Assembly: GCA_016748015.1 (NCBI GenBank)
Contig: JAAOMT010000776.1
Location: 696,879-760,878 of the forward strand
DNA length: 64,000 nucleotides
Source: Geosiphon pyriformis
Lineage: Eukaryota; Glomeromycota; Glomeromycetes; Archaeosporales; Geosiphonaceae
Reading direction: 5' to 3'
Below are positions 53,650-63,726 of the stretch, piece by piece. Below the pieces are notes generated by a model. The model made no database searches and had not been told where the DNA came from. It saw only the letters and a program-made list of their open reading frames with translations. The stretch's first letter is position 1. Each line of letters begins with the position of its first letter. Both the position numbers and the translations under genes were made by a program.

Positions 53650-54861
53650 TCTGTCAGCATTTTCATTTTCTTTTCTTTTTTTGTAATGTATTGTATAATT
53701 AAATGGTGACAGTTCTATTTTCTATCTAGTATGGCAATTATCTCCAGATTTCTGCTTCTGGATTGAAGTCAGTCCTTTATGGTCAGTGTATATATTAAAC
53801 TTTTGACTCAAGTATTCTTTTCATTTGGTGACAGCCCAATAGATAGTTAAGTGTTCCAGTGCTGGAGTTCTATAGTTCTTTTCAGCTGGATTTAAGCTTT
53901 TACTGGCATAAGCTACTGGGTGTTTTTATTTATTTGATCTTTTTTAAGATAATACTGCTCCCAATGCTTGACCCAATGTATTTGTTGTAATTATAAATGA
54001 CTTACTATGATCTGGATAAATCAATACTAGAGCTTGAATAAGTTTTTTTTTCAGTGTATCAAAGACTTTTTGTTGAGTTTCAGTCCATTTATATTTGGTA
54101 TTCTTTATTTGGAGTTGATGTAGTGGTTGAGCTATTTTGGAAAAGTTTTTAATAAAGTGACAGTAATATCTGGCAAATCCCAAGAATGTTCTTAATTTTG
54201 TAAGATTATTTGGTACTAAAAAGTTCTTAACAATTGCAATCTTATCTGAATTCGTTTTGATACTATCTTTGCTCATAATATGTTCCAAAAACTTGAGTTC
54301 TGTTTTGTCAAAGAAGCATTTGTTTGTATATAATTTCAATCCTGCTCATCTGAGTCTTTCAAATACTTGTTAAAGATGATGCAAATGGTCATCAAATGTT
54401 TTTGAGAACACATTGATGTTATCCAAGTATATGACTATTGATTTTCATAGCAGTTTGGTATAAACAATTTTTATAAGCCATTGGAATGTAGCTGGAATAT
54501 TCATCAAGCCAAATGATATAACCTCGAATTCAAAATTTTTTTTTCATATTGTAAAAGCTGTTTTCTCTTTATCTTCTGGTTTCATGGCTACTTACCAGTA
54601 ACCACTGTTTATGTCTAAAATTGAGAACTATTTTTTTCTTCCAAAAGCATTGAACAGTTCTTGGATCTTTGAAATTGGGTAACTATCTTCTTTTGTTACT
54701 CTATTTAGCTTTCAGTAATCTACACAAAAGCAGATTTTCTCATTTTTCTTATAGACTAGTACCACTGGTGATAACCATAGGCTCATTGATGGCTGAATTA
54801 GCCTATTGTCAAACATCCGATTGATTTCTTAATGAATAATCTTATGGCTGGCTAGTGGTAC
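53650..54861 (-). pseudogene. Reverse transcriptase and RNase H, copy A
   Basis: This is the complete downstream copy of the RT and the only RNase H. The catalytic YxDD box reads YLDN at 54,418-54,429 (GAT to AAT), and a stop occurs shortly before it at an expected Trp. The thumb and connection region (frame starting at 54,339) reads KCFFDKTELKFLEH, GFARYYCHFIKNFSKIAQPL and YKWTETQQKVFDTLKKKL. RNase H begins with SFIITTNTLGQALGAVLS, where the first catalytic Asp (TDAS-type) is Asn. Further on come EHLTIYWAV, FNIYTDHKGLT and ENADRL. Two catalytic Asp-to-Asn changes make this copy inactive irrespective of the stops. Confidence 0.85.
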
Positions 54862-55830
54862 TCAATATGCTTTTTGTTTAATTGGCATTGCATCTCCAGT
54901 TTTGATCTGGTACTGAATTATGTCAGTTCTGCCAAATTCATTTTTGCTGGCAAAAATGTTATTGAAGTTGTTAAGTAATATTTTGAGTTGTATTTGAAGT
55001 AGGTCTAAGTTTCCCAAGTTCATTTCTTCTAATTGCTCTGGCTGGAGCAAATAACATTTATTTTGTCTGTATATTATTTGTAATGTAATATCCACATATT
55101 CACACAGTTGTAGAAAATCTGGAATAGTGCTTGGTGGTTGGTCTTCAACTTTAGTGCCTAAGTATCTGATAATAGTTCTTTTTGGTATTTTAATAATATT
55201 TTCAGTATTGTTATGGATGGAAATTTTGATGTGCCTATGGTTCTTGGCTGATATATGTAGATTAACTAATTTAATTTCTCCTGATTCACAAAGTGTTACT
55301 TCTGTCTCAAAAATCTGTACCTGATCCTTTACTTTCCTTTCTATAACTAATATATACTGGTTATATAGTGAAATGGGATTTGATTGATAGGTGGAAATAA
55401 TTTCTTTCTTGTTAGTAATTTTTTTCTTTGCCATATTAACTAATATATTTACTCTACCCATGGATCCGAATCTCTGTATCCCTCTAACTGTAATCCCTAA
55501 TTCTTCTTTGTTTCCTACTAATACTAGTTGAGCTATTTTAATCAGAAGCAAGAATATTGCCTGTGTTATCTTTTTATTTGGCTCTATAATATAGGCCTTT
55601 TTTGAGTTATTTTGTAGCATTGCAATAATATTTCTCACATATCTTGTGTCAATTATTTCTCTTCTGATGTTGATTTCTTTTTTCACTAAGCTATTTCTAA
55701 ATGCTAGTTGAACTATTGTTGTTGCTGGGATCTCTAGTGCTACTTTAAGATCAATGCATATGCATGAATGTGATTCTAATTTGATGACATTTTTTTTTAA
55801 ATATCTCAGATTAAACTTTGTATCAATATT
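54862..55830 (-). pseudogene. dUTPase-like domain and RT leader, copy A
   Basis: dUTPases hydrolyse dUTP to dUMP and keep uracil out of DNA. The trimeric family has five motifs, and their remnants occur here in order: DTKFNL (motif 1, about 55,820); FRNSLVKK (motif 2, RSSLA-type); REIIDTRYVRNI (motif 3, with the Asp); NKKITQAIFLLL (motif 4); and RGIQRFGSMGR (motif 5, RGxGGFGSTG-type, about 55,452-55,485). The frame is open from 55,686 for 274 codons and passes without a stop through a linker (LVNLHISAKNHRHIKIS) into the RT leader (NNIFASKNEFGRTDIIQYQ). A stop-rich piece precedes it. The domain lies between the Cys-rich linker and RT, as in copy B. Confidence 0.75.
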
Positions 55831-55989
55831 ATGTACATGTTATAGCATAATGTTTTCATTATTATTGCTGAACCATTTCAATTTTTGCTCTTTGGTGAGA
55901 TTAAAGAGTGCAATATATTGTTCAGAGTTTGAATTAGAGTTTGATTTATTGTTATTTTTATTGCCATTTTGAATGGAACTGAAACTGTT

Positions 55990-57230
55990 GTTTTCATTGT
56001 CATTATTGTTGAAGTTTGAATCAGAATTGAAAATTAATTCTGATTCTGATGCACAGCTGCTGATTAGTTCTTCTTACTCTGAGATTATGTAGATTATGCA
56101 GATTGGTGGATTGTAAATGAGATTTCACTCATTACAATATTGAAAGTTACATGAAATCAAATAGTGGTTACATAGTCAGGTGTTTATTTCTTTCAATCAT
56201 TGTTCTTGTTCTTTTTAAGTGGATGCTAATTCTTGGTAGTGTTTATGGAATTGCTCTGAGTCCATAGACTCTAAGATAATATCTAGATTTGGGCCCCAGT
56301 CAAGTTCTATGAGTTTGAATGGATTGGTTTTGCTTGTTTTTATTTTTTGATAATGCTCTTTCAATTTTGGCAAGTGTTATTTGCCAGATTTTGTCATCAT
56401 TGTGTAAACCACTGTTCAAACATTTTACTGCTCTTTTTCAGATGACTTCTATGGAAGTTTTTTTTCATACCCAGTCACTAATTAGAATCATGTATTGGCA
56501 TGATTTGTCACAGGTTTCTTCTTATCCAGAAATGTTATTTCACATTTCTTTGTCTAATAAAGTTTTTTCACAAGTGAGACAAGATTTATTGTCCCATTTT
56601 TCTTGCCATTTTGGTTATTCAAAGCATTTTAGAACACATGAGCGGCAGTAGAATTTGGTTGCAATAAAGTATTCTTTATTGTTGTCACAGCACATGCTCA
56701 TTAATAACAATTTCTTGCTGCAATCAATACATATAAGCTTGGGTCAACAATAATTGGACTGATATAATGGAGAGTAGGTATATGGTATATAAGTGGAGGT
56801 AGTGGCTGGTGCTGATTCTTTTTTTTTCTCCTTTTCTTTTTTTTTTTCTTCCTAAGTCCAAATCAGTGGCTGCTTGCTTTGGTTATTATCATTCTAATAA
56901 CTTGGGTTGGTTTCCCAAATAGGTTCTTTTTCTCTTTTTTCCTTTCTTTTGTTATCCTATAATAGTATCAGTGGTAATTCATTGTGATTAGCATTAGTCC
57001 AGAAAACTTGATATGCTTCCCAAGTAGGTTTTTTTTCTTTATTATTAAACTTAATGAGTGGTGCTGGTGTGTTGTTACTGGGTTTGAAATAACTACACAT
57101 TGCTGGTATTTGTATGTGTTGTTCATTTTGACTGAGTTGTAATTCTTGGGTGGTTTAGTCGAGTGCTGCATTTGTTTTGGACAACCAGTTATTACCAACA
57201 AAGACTTGGTACTAAGTAGCTTCTATGACT
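55990..57230 (-). pseudogene. Cys-rich linker region, copy A (heavily decayed)
   Basis: Corresponds by position and sequence to 59,982-61,100 of copy B, but with more stops. Cys/His positions can still be traced around 56,090-56,170, where the DNA corresponds to the C-D-H-C and C-x-x-C-D cluster of copy B. Plus-strand frames here are opposite-strand by-products. Confidence 0.55.
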
Positions 57231-57239
57231 AAAACTTTG

Positions 57240-58080
57240 ATGAATACAATAATGCTGTTGACTTTTATGAAGAAGTCATCAATTTTGCCAATTGGAGTTT
57301 TGATTATTCCATTGGCTGTTATAATTCTGGCACTGGCAGTATGATCAACTTGGTGACCTAATTAGTTCATAAGTTGTCTTGTGATGATGCTACCAGCTAA
57401 TTCACTATCTAGAATCAGTTTGATGGAGTGGCCATTAATTTTAGTATCAGTGTACATAGTGGTAATTGGTTTCTCCTCAAGTGTGGCTCTACTGAACAAT
57501 AGTGTGAATGACAGTTCCTCAAATTCAAACAGAAAGATTGCTGCTAGCAATTTGTCATTGGTTATGGTGGCTAAAAGTATGTTATTGGTAAGTGTTTTGT
57601 TTTGGTTGGTTTTCAAGTTATTGGATGAGGCATCTTCTGGAGTTACCAGAAGACTTAAATAGTTCTGAGAACTTAGGTTTTGAATATATCTGGTTTCTAA
57701 ACTCTGCTGGCATAATCCTGAATTTTGGGTGGATGAACTGGGGATTAGTTGATAGACAACCATCACTAATTTCCAGTTTTGTTGTGTCAATCTTAGCCTT
57801 TGTGTTCCAGTTTGGGGTAAGTTTTGTGGTGGTGTTTAAATTTGTTAAGGCTGATATAGTACTTGAGACTGTGGTTAATAAATAGGTTGTAACTGTGGCT
57901 GATAAATTATGGGTGTTGTTGGTTGATAAATTAGAGCTTAATATACTGGTGGTTGATAAATTGGCTGTTGTGTCATTTGGATATAATGGGGTGAGTATTG
58001 ATTCTGATTTGAGTATTAATTTAGAGTTTGAAACCAGCAATCAGGATTTCAATATTAATTTCCCAATTGTTGGTTATTTA
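57240..58080 (-). pseudogene. Retroviral-type aspartic protease, copy A
   Basis: The frame from 57,790 to 57,362 contains FLFEFEELSFTLLFS, then TKINGHSIKLILDSELAGS, where the active-site triad DSG/DTG reads DSE; Gly to Glu is one G-to-A change. SIITRQLM follows, the usual segment after the active site. Upstream (57,790-58,080) the polar linker from the gag zinc knuckle is partly kept. Pepsin-type retroviral proteases need the Gly, so this copy should be inactive. Confidence 0.75.
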
Positions 58081-58109
58081 TCTTTTTGTAACATTCAAAC
58101 TATAAATGT

Positions 58110-59290
58110 CTTTGCTTGGTATTCTTTGTTTGGAGTTAGTATAGTGGTTAAGCTATTTTGGAAAAGTCTTTGATAAAGTGGCAGTAATATCCAGCAAATT
58201 CCAAAAATGCTCTTAATTCCATAAGATTATTTGGTACTAAAAAGTTCTTAATAATCTCAATCTTGTCTGAATCTGTTTTAATCTTATTTTTGCTTACAAC
58301 ATGTTCCAATAACTTGAGTTCTGTTTTGCCAAAGAAGCATTTGTTGGTATTTAATTTCAATCCTGCTTGTTTGAGTCTTTCAAACACTTGTTAAAGATAA
58401 TGCAGATAATCATCAAATATTTTTAAGAACACATTGGTGTCATCCAAGTATATGACTACTGATTTCCATAGTAGTCCAGTATAAACAATTTCCATAAGTT
58501 ACTGGAAAGTGGCTAAAGCATTCATCAAGCCAAATGGCATAACCTTAAATTCAAAATTTTTTTCTTATGTTGTAAAAGTCATTTTTTCTTTATCTTCTGG
58601 TTTTATGGCTACTTGCCAGTAACCACTGTCCAAATCTAAAGTTGAGAACCATTTTTTCCCTTTAAAAGCATCAAACAGCTCTTGGATCTTTAGTGTTAAG
58701 TAACTATTTTCTTTTGTCACTCTATTTAGTTTCTAGTAATCCACACAAAAGCGAATTTTCCTATTTTTCTTATGAACTAATATCACTAATAATAATCATG
58801 AGCTCATTGATGACTAAATTAGCCCATTGTCAAGTATTTAATTGATTTTTTGACAAATAATCTTATGGCTGGCTGGTAATACTTTGTATGCTTTTTGTTT
58901 AATTGGCATTGTATCTCCAGTTTTGATCTGATGCTGGATTATGTCAGTTCTGCCAAATTTATTTTCACTTGCAAAAATATTATTGAAGTTGTTGAGTAAC
59001 ATCTTAAGCTGCATATATTGTAGTCTATCTAGATTTCCCAAGTTCATCTGTTCCAATTGTTCTGGTTAGAACAGATAACATTCTTCTTGTTCATATATTA
59101 TTTGAGATGTGATATCTACATATCTACACAGTTGTGAAAAGTCTGGAATGGTGTTTGGCAGTTGGTCTTCAATTTTGGTAGTTAAATATCCAATAGTGGT
59201 TCCTTCTGATATCTCAATAATATCTTTCATATTATTATAAATGGAAATTTTGATGGGTCTGTGGTTTTTGGCTGGTATGTATAGATTGAC
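58110..59290 (-). pseudogene. Reverse transcriptase, copy B (no RNase H)
   Basis: It contains the RT leader (LGNLDRLQYMQLKMLLNNF and GRTDIIQHQIKTGDTMPIKQ, frame 59,056-58,838), decayed fingers and palm, and an intact catalytic box YLDD at 58,439-58,450 (in VVIYLDDTN). The thumb region (58,387-58,148) reads KCFFGKTELKLLEHVVS and FAGYYCHFIKDFSKIA. The copy ends shortly after, before any RNase H. Stops between the frames prevent expression as one protein, but unlike copy A the catalytic aspartates are kept. Confidence 0.85.
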
Positions 59291-59330
59291 TAATCCAATC
59301 TTTTCTAATTTACAAAGTGTTGCTTCTGTG

Positions 59331-59873
59331 TCAAAAATCTGAACCTGATCTTTTACTTTTTTTTTCTATGACTACCATGTACTGATTATATAGTGGAATA
59401 GAAATTAATTGATGAGTGGAGATAATTTCTTCCTTGTCAACAATTTTTTTCTCTGCCATATTAACTGGTACATCTATTTTATCTATGGATCCAAAACCCT
59501 GTATCTTTCTAACTGTAATCCCTAATTCTTCTCTGTTTCTCACTGATACTAATTAAGCTATTTTGACCAAAAGCAGGAATATTGCCTGTGCTATTTTTTT
59601 GTTTGGCTCTATGATGTAGGTCTTCTCTAAGTTATTTTGTAGCATTGTAATGATATTTCTTACATATTCTGCATCAATTATTTTTTTTCTGATATTAATT
59701 TCCTTTTTTGCTAGACTACTCTTAAATGTTAATTGAACTATTGTTGTTGTTAGAATTTTCAGTGCTATTTTCAGATCGATGCAAATGTGTAAATGTGGTT
59801 CCAATTTGAGGGTATTTTTCTCTGAATATCTTTGATCAAACTCTGCATTAGTATCATTCTCTTGTTCTGGCAT
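59331..59873 (-). pseudogene. dUTPase-like domain, copy B
   Basis: All five trimeric dUTPase motifs can be traced in order: DTNAEFDQRY (motif 1, about 59,855); FKSSLAKK (motif 2); KKIIDAEYVRNI (motif 3, with the Asp expected to activate water); NKKIAQAIFLLL (motif 4); and, after one stop near 59,550, RKIQGFGSID (motif 5). Length and spacing fit a trimeric dUTPase of about 130-150 residues. Several Gly and Arg positions are replaced by Lys, Arg or Glu in a pattern expected from G-to-A changes. Two independently decayed copies with the same motif order support the assignment more than either alone. Confidence 0.78.
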
Positions 59874-59981
59874 AATATTTTTGTTATTATTGCTGAACTA
59901 TTTAAGTTCTTGCTTTTTGGTGAGATTAGGCAGTGTAATGTATGTTTTGGGATTTGAATTAGAGTCCAAATTGTTGTTATA

Positions 59982-61100
59982 TTAAGTAGAGCTGGAACCA
60001 TTGTTTTTATTATTGTTATTGTTGGAGTTTAAATTGGGATTGAAAGTTGATTCCAATTCTAATGTGCAGTTGCTGATTGGTTCATCTTTCTCTGGAATTG
60101 TGTAGATTATGCATGATAATAGATTGTAAATAAGATCACACTCATTACAATATTGGAAGTTACATGAAATCAAACAGTGGTCACATAATTGGGTGTTTAT
60201 TTCTTCTAAACACTGTTTCTGCTCTTCTTTTGTTGGTGCTAAATTTTGGTAATGCTTATAAAACTTTTTTGGGTTTGTCTCTATGTTGAAAAAAGCATCT
60301 GAGTTTGGAATAAGGACAATATCAACCAGTTTTGAGGGATTATTCTTAATTTTCAGAATTTTACTGGACATAGTTTCTTTAACTTTGGCATTTGCCATTC
60401 TTCAAATCTCATCTTCATTATGTGGGTAGCTGTTCAAGCAAGTTAATGCTCAGTGCCAAGCTGCAGTAATAGAAGTGCCACAATTGACCCAGTTGCTTAT
60501 GAGAATTGTGTACTGACATGAAGTGTCACACATTTTTTCTTAATCAGAAATGTTATTTCATATTTCTTTGTCAAGTAACCATTCGCCACAAGTGAGACAC
60601 AGTTCATTGTTCTACTTTCTTTGTTTTTTTGGGTACCCATAGCATTTCTTATGACATAGTTTGTAGTAATAGTGAGTCCTGGTTTAATAGTTTTTGTTAG
60701 GGACTATTCAAGTTTCTATGGAGGAGAGTTTCTTTTTACAGTCTTTGTATTTGAGAGATATATATAGTGGCTTTTTTATTGGCTCACATGAGTATTCTCT
60801 TTCTTAGCCACTAGTTATTTTCTTTGTAGTAGCATCTTTTTCTGGTGCATCTTTTTTTTTTTTTCCTTTGTCATTCTAAGAAAGTACTAGTAGTAGCTCG
60901 TTGTGTTTGATATTGGCCCAGAAAACTTGGTATGCTTTCCAGGTAGGTTTTTTTTCTAATTCAATAAGTGGCTTGTTATTGATAGTGGTCTTGAAGTAAC
61001 CACAAATGACTGGTATGCATATATAGTGGCTGTTCTGGCTAAGCTGCAGTTCTTGGATGTTCTAGTTAAGCACAGCATTGGTTTTATACAGCCAGTTATT
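59982..61100 (-). pseudogene. Cys-rich linker between protease and dUTPase, copy B
   Basis: Between protease and dUTPase lies a segment with two Cys clusters. The first, about 60,620-60,520, reads ELCLTCGEWLLD then MCDTSCQYTILISNW. The second, in the frame 60,398-59,982, reads LCDHCLISCNFQYCNECDLI. The Cys-x2-Cys spacing suggests zinc binding. After the second cluster comes an acidic, Asn-rich low-complexity tail leading to dUTPase motif 1. I know of no named domain with this pattern in Ty3 elements; a nucleic-acid-binding role is possible. Confidence 0.6.
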
Positions 61101-61112
61101 CTCAATGAGAGC

Positions 61113-61530
61113 TTAGTACTGAGTTGTTTCCATTATTAATACCTTAATTAATATTATGATGCCATTGACTTCAAATGGAAAGTCATCTATTTTACCAATT
61201 GGAGTTTTGATTACTTCATTAGTAATTATAATTCTGGTGCTGGCAGCATGATCAACTTGGCAACCTAATTGGTCCATGAGTTGTCGTGTAATAATGCTGT
61301 TTGCTGACCCATTATCAAAGATAAGCTTAATAAAATGGTCATCAACTTTGGCATCAATGTACATAGCAGTGATTGGTTTTTTTTTGAATGCAGTTTTACT
61401 GAACAAAGATGTGAATGTTAGTTCCTTAAATTCAAATAGAAAGATAGCTGTGAGTAATTTGTCATTGGTAATGATGGCTGAAAGTATGTTACTGGTAAGT
61501 AGTTGTTTTTAGTTGAGTTCTGTGTTGTTG
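61113..61530 (-). pseudogene. Retroviral-type aspartic protease, copy B
   Basis: The frame from 61,406 reads ITAMYIDAKVDDHFIKLIF, then DNGSANSIITRQLMDQLGC. The active site D-S/T-G is DNG, one G-to-A change from DSG. The rest of the domain (RIIITNEVIKTPIGKIDDFPF, then EVNGIIILIKVLIME) is well kept, including the flap-like and C-terminal hydrophobic segments. The Asn at the Ser/Thr position makes activity unlikely. Confidence 0.75.
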
Positions 61531-61975
61531 GATAAGGCATTTTCTAAAGTTACTAGAAGACTTAAATAATTCTGAGAACTTGGGTTTTGGTATATCTGGT
61601 TTTTGAACTCCACTGGTATGATCTCAAGGGCTGGTTTAAGGAGCTGAGAATTAGTTGGTAGACAACCATCATTGATCTCCAGTTTTGGGTGGTTCTCGAT
61701 CTGAGATTTCTGAATGTCATCTGAGCTGAGTTTAATGGTGGTGTTGGAATTGTTTGGGGTTGATAGATTACTTGAAACTGTGGCTGATAGAGAGATTGTG
61801 GCTGTTGTTGATAAACTATGATTGCTGGAGACTAATAAATTGGTGGTTGATAGATTGGCTGCTGTGTCATGGGTAAGTAATTAGGTTGATATAGTGCTGG
61901 GTTAGATTGATAATTCAGAATTTGAAACTAGTGATCAGGGTTTCAATATTGATTTTCCAATCATTGGTTATTTAA

Positions 61976-63692
61976 TCAATGGTGGCAATCAATTTGTAAG
62001 TGTTCTTGTTTACCACAATAGTAGCAAACACACATTTCTTGTTGCCACTGTTGATTGGTCAATGATGATAGATATAATGAATTTTGAAAATGATTGGAGT
62101 TTTCTTGATTATTGTGTTGTTGAGAAGGTTGATAAATTCCTTGATTGTTGTTAGTTAAGTATCCCTTTAATTTCTGATTAACAAATTCACTGAATTGCTT
62201 TAATTTGGAATCTAAGTTAGATGATTTGTTCATTACTAGATTTACAGCTTAGACATAGTTAGCTTCAAGCTCAGCTGTTTCAAAATCTTTAGCATTTGTA
62301 ATGATAACTTAAAGGTCTACTGGGTGCAATAGACATACACATTGAAGGATACTACTGCATAGGCCTTTAATGAATTGATTTAGAATTTATGGTGCTGTGA
62401 AATAATCAGCCTATATGGCTTGAATTTGGCACAAATTTCTGTAAAAGCATCTTAGATAGATAGTGACTGCTTCATTTTCTTCTTGTTTGATGGTGGTAAA
62501 GGTATTTGCTAGATAATTAATACTATTATTGTTGCTAAAATATTGTAGAAATGCAAGTTTAAATACATTGAAGTTCTGAGGTTTGTTGGCCAAGTTTTGA
62601 TATTATAAGTTGGCAGTATCCTGAAAAAAGTATGAAATAGCTTGCATGGCTTTAACATTATTCTATCTATTAGTTGTGATGGCTTTTTCAACATTGTTTA
62701 ATCACACTTGGGCATTGTCTTTTTTACTTGTGAATTTTTCAAGTTTTGCTATTGGAACATAAACCATTGGATTTAAGTTTGGTTGTTGTGATGGTTAAAG
62801 AGGTAATTGTTGGGGTAGTATTGGTGGCTGTTGAAGTTGTTCAGCAATTAGATTAATTGGTTGCTGATTGATGACAATTTCTGGAAATAAGTTTTTCTGA
62901 TTAATTAACTGAGAGTTTGGATTATTCGAAGTTTGCTGGGTTTAAATATTCAGAGTTTCAATTTCTGGATTTTCTACAATTGGATTTTTATAATTAAATT
63001 CTTGATTTTCTTCTTTTTCTTTTTTTAATGCCATTATCTTCTAAGGACTTGTGGTTCCGAAATTTAGTAGAGGTAATGGTGATCAGAATTCTGATAGTAT
63101 TGGTAATTGCAATTTAAATCCTTTAAAGTAATCGTCATAGGGTTCCTAGTAATTCTGCTTTCTTTTGTTTACTTTGAAATGGAAGTTGTCCAAATGTTGA
63201 TGTCATATTTAATGTGGATGTGCCTATTGATGTAATGTTAATGGTACTTCTAAGTGTATGATGATATGATAGATATAGTAAAAATTCAATTCTTTGTTTC
63301 TTCCACATTGGTAATTGTATTCTTTTTGGTATTATTGCTGGTGTTTGTAATTTTCCTTTACCTTTATCTACATAGATAATGGGGAATTGTTGTTGGGTGT
63401 ATCTTTCAATTTCTTGATTAATTTCTCTGATAATTAATGCAAAACTGTAATTTTATTTTAAGCTGGTGTGTTAGATTAATTTTATATAGAAATTTTTTCT
63501 TACTGATTCAATGTCAACTGGTCTTCCTAAAAAATCTGTGATTCTTTTATTGACATAAAAATTGAAGGCTGATTCTGCTGAATAATGATTGTTAGTTAAG
63601 TCCAATTGTTGACTGTATTATTGAAATAAAAATTTAGCAAATCTTAAATGGTTTGTCCCTATTATTTCTGATTCTGCCACTTTTGAATGATT
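61976..63692 (-). pseudogene. Gag polyprotein with CCHC zinc knuckle
   Basis: The frame begins close to the right LTR near 63,690 (VAESEIIGTNHLRFAKFLF; GTG where an ATG is likely to have been). It continues through FNFYVNKRITDFLGRPVDIE, with an internal ATG at 63,034 after a frame change. The capsid-like gag region (about 62,700-62,300) reads AQVWLNNVEKAI, FKLAFLQYFSNNNS and EAVTIYLRCFYRNLCQIQAI, typical of Retrotrans_gag. The C-terminus (62,233-61,976) carries one zinc knuckle, CYYCGKQEHLQIDC (C-x2-C-x4-H-x4-C, intact). At least six stops interrupt it, several at likely Trp or Gln codons. It occurs once, unlike the following block. Confidence 0.8.
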
Positions 63693-63726
63693 GTTGTTGG
63701 TACTGGTTTTCTGTAGGATTATATTT

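Larger units (their letters stand above)
54090..58080 (-). repeat. Duplicated pro-dUTPase-RT block, copy A
   Basis: It aligns from end to end with 58,100-61,975 (copy B). Near the upper end, GTTTGAAACCAGCAATCAGG in A matches ATTTGAAACTAGTGATCAGG in B. Near the lower end, TTGGTATTCTTTATTTGGAG in A matches TTGGTATTCTTTGTTTGGAG in B. The copies differ at many sites. Confidence 0.85.
58100..61975 (-). repeat. Duplicated pro-dUTPase-RT block, copy B
   Basis: Partner of 54,090-58,080. At its lower end the RT reading (FSKIA, then PLY and KNTK) stops matching copy A at about 58,100. About 20-40 bases of junction sequence follow, and then the gag-proximal linker of copy A begins. Confidence 0.85.

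Noticed and set aside
55127-58173. Several plus-strand open frames (55,127; 55,754; 56,319; 57,381; 57,592; 57,895)
   Set aside because: They lie opposite the minus-strand retrotransposon coding region and carry no recognisable domain; C- and A-rich coding sequence on one strand leaves the other open.
61276-61512. Plus-strand frame over the protease of copy B
   Set aside because: Opposite-strand by-product of the protease domain.
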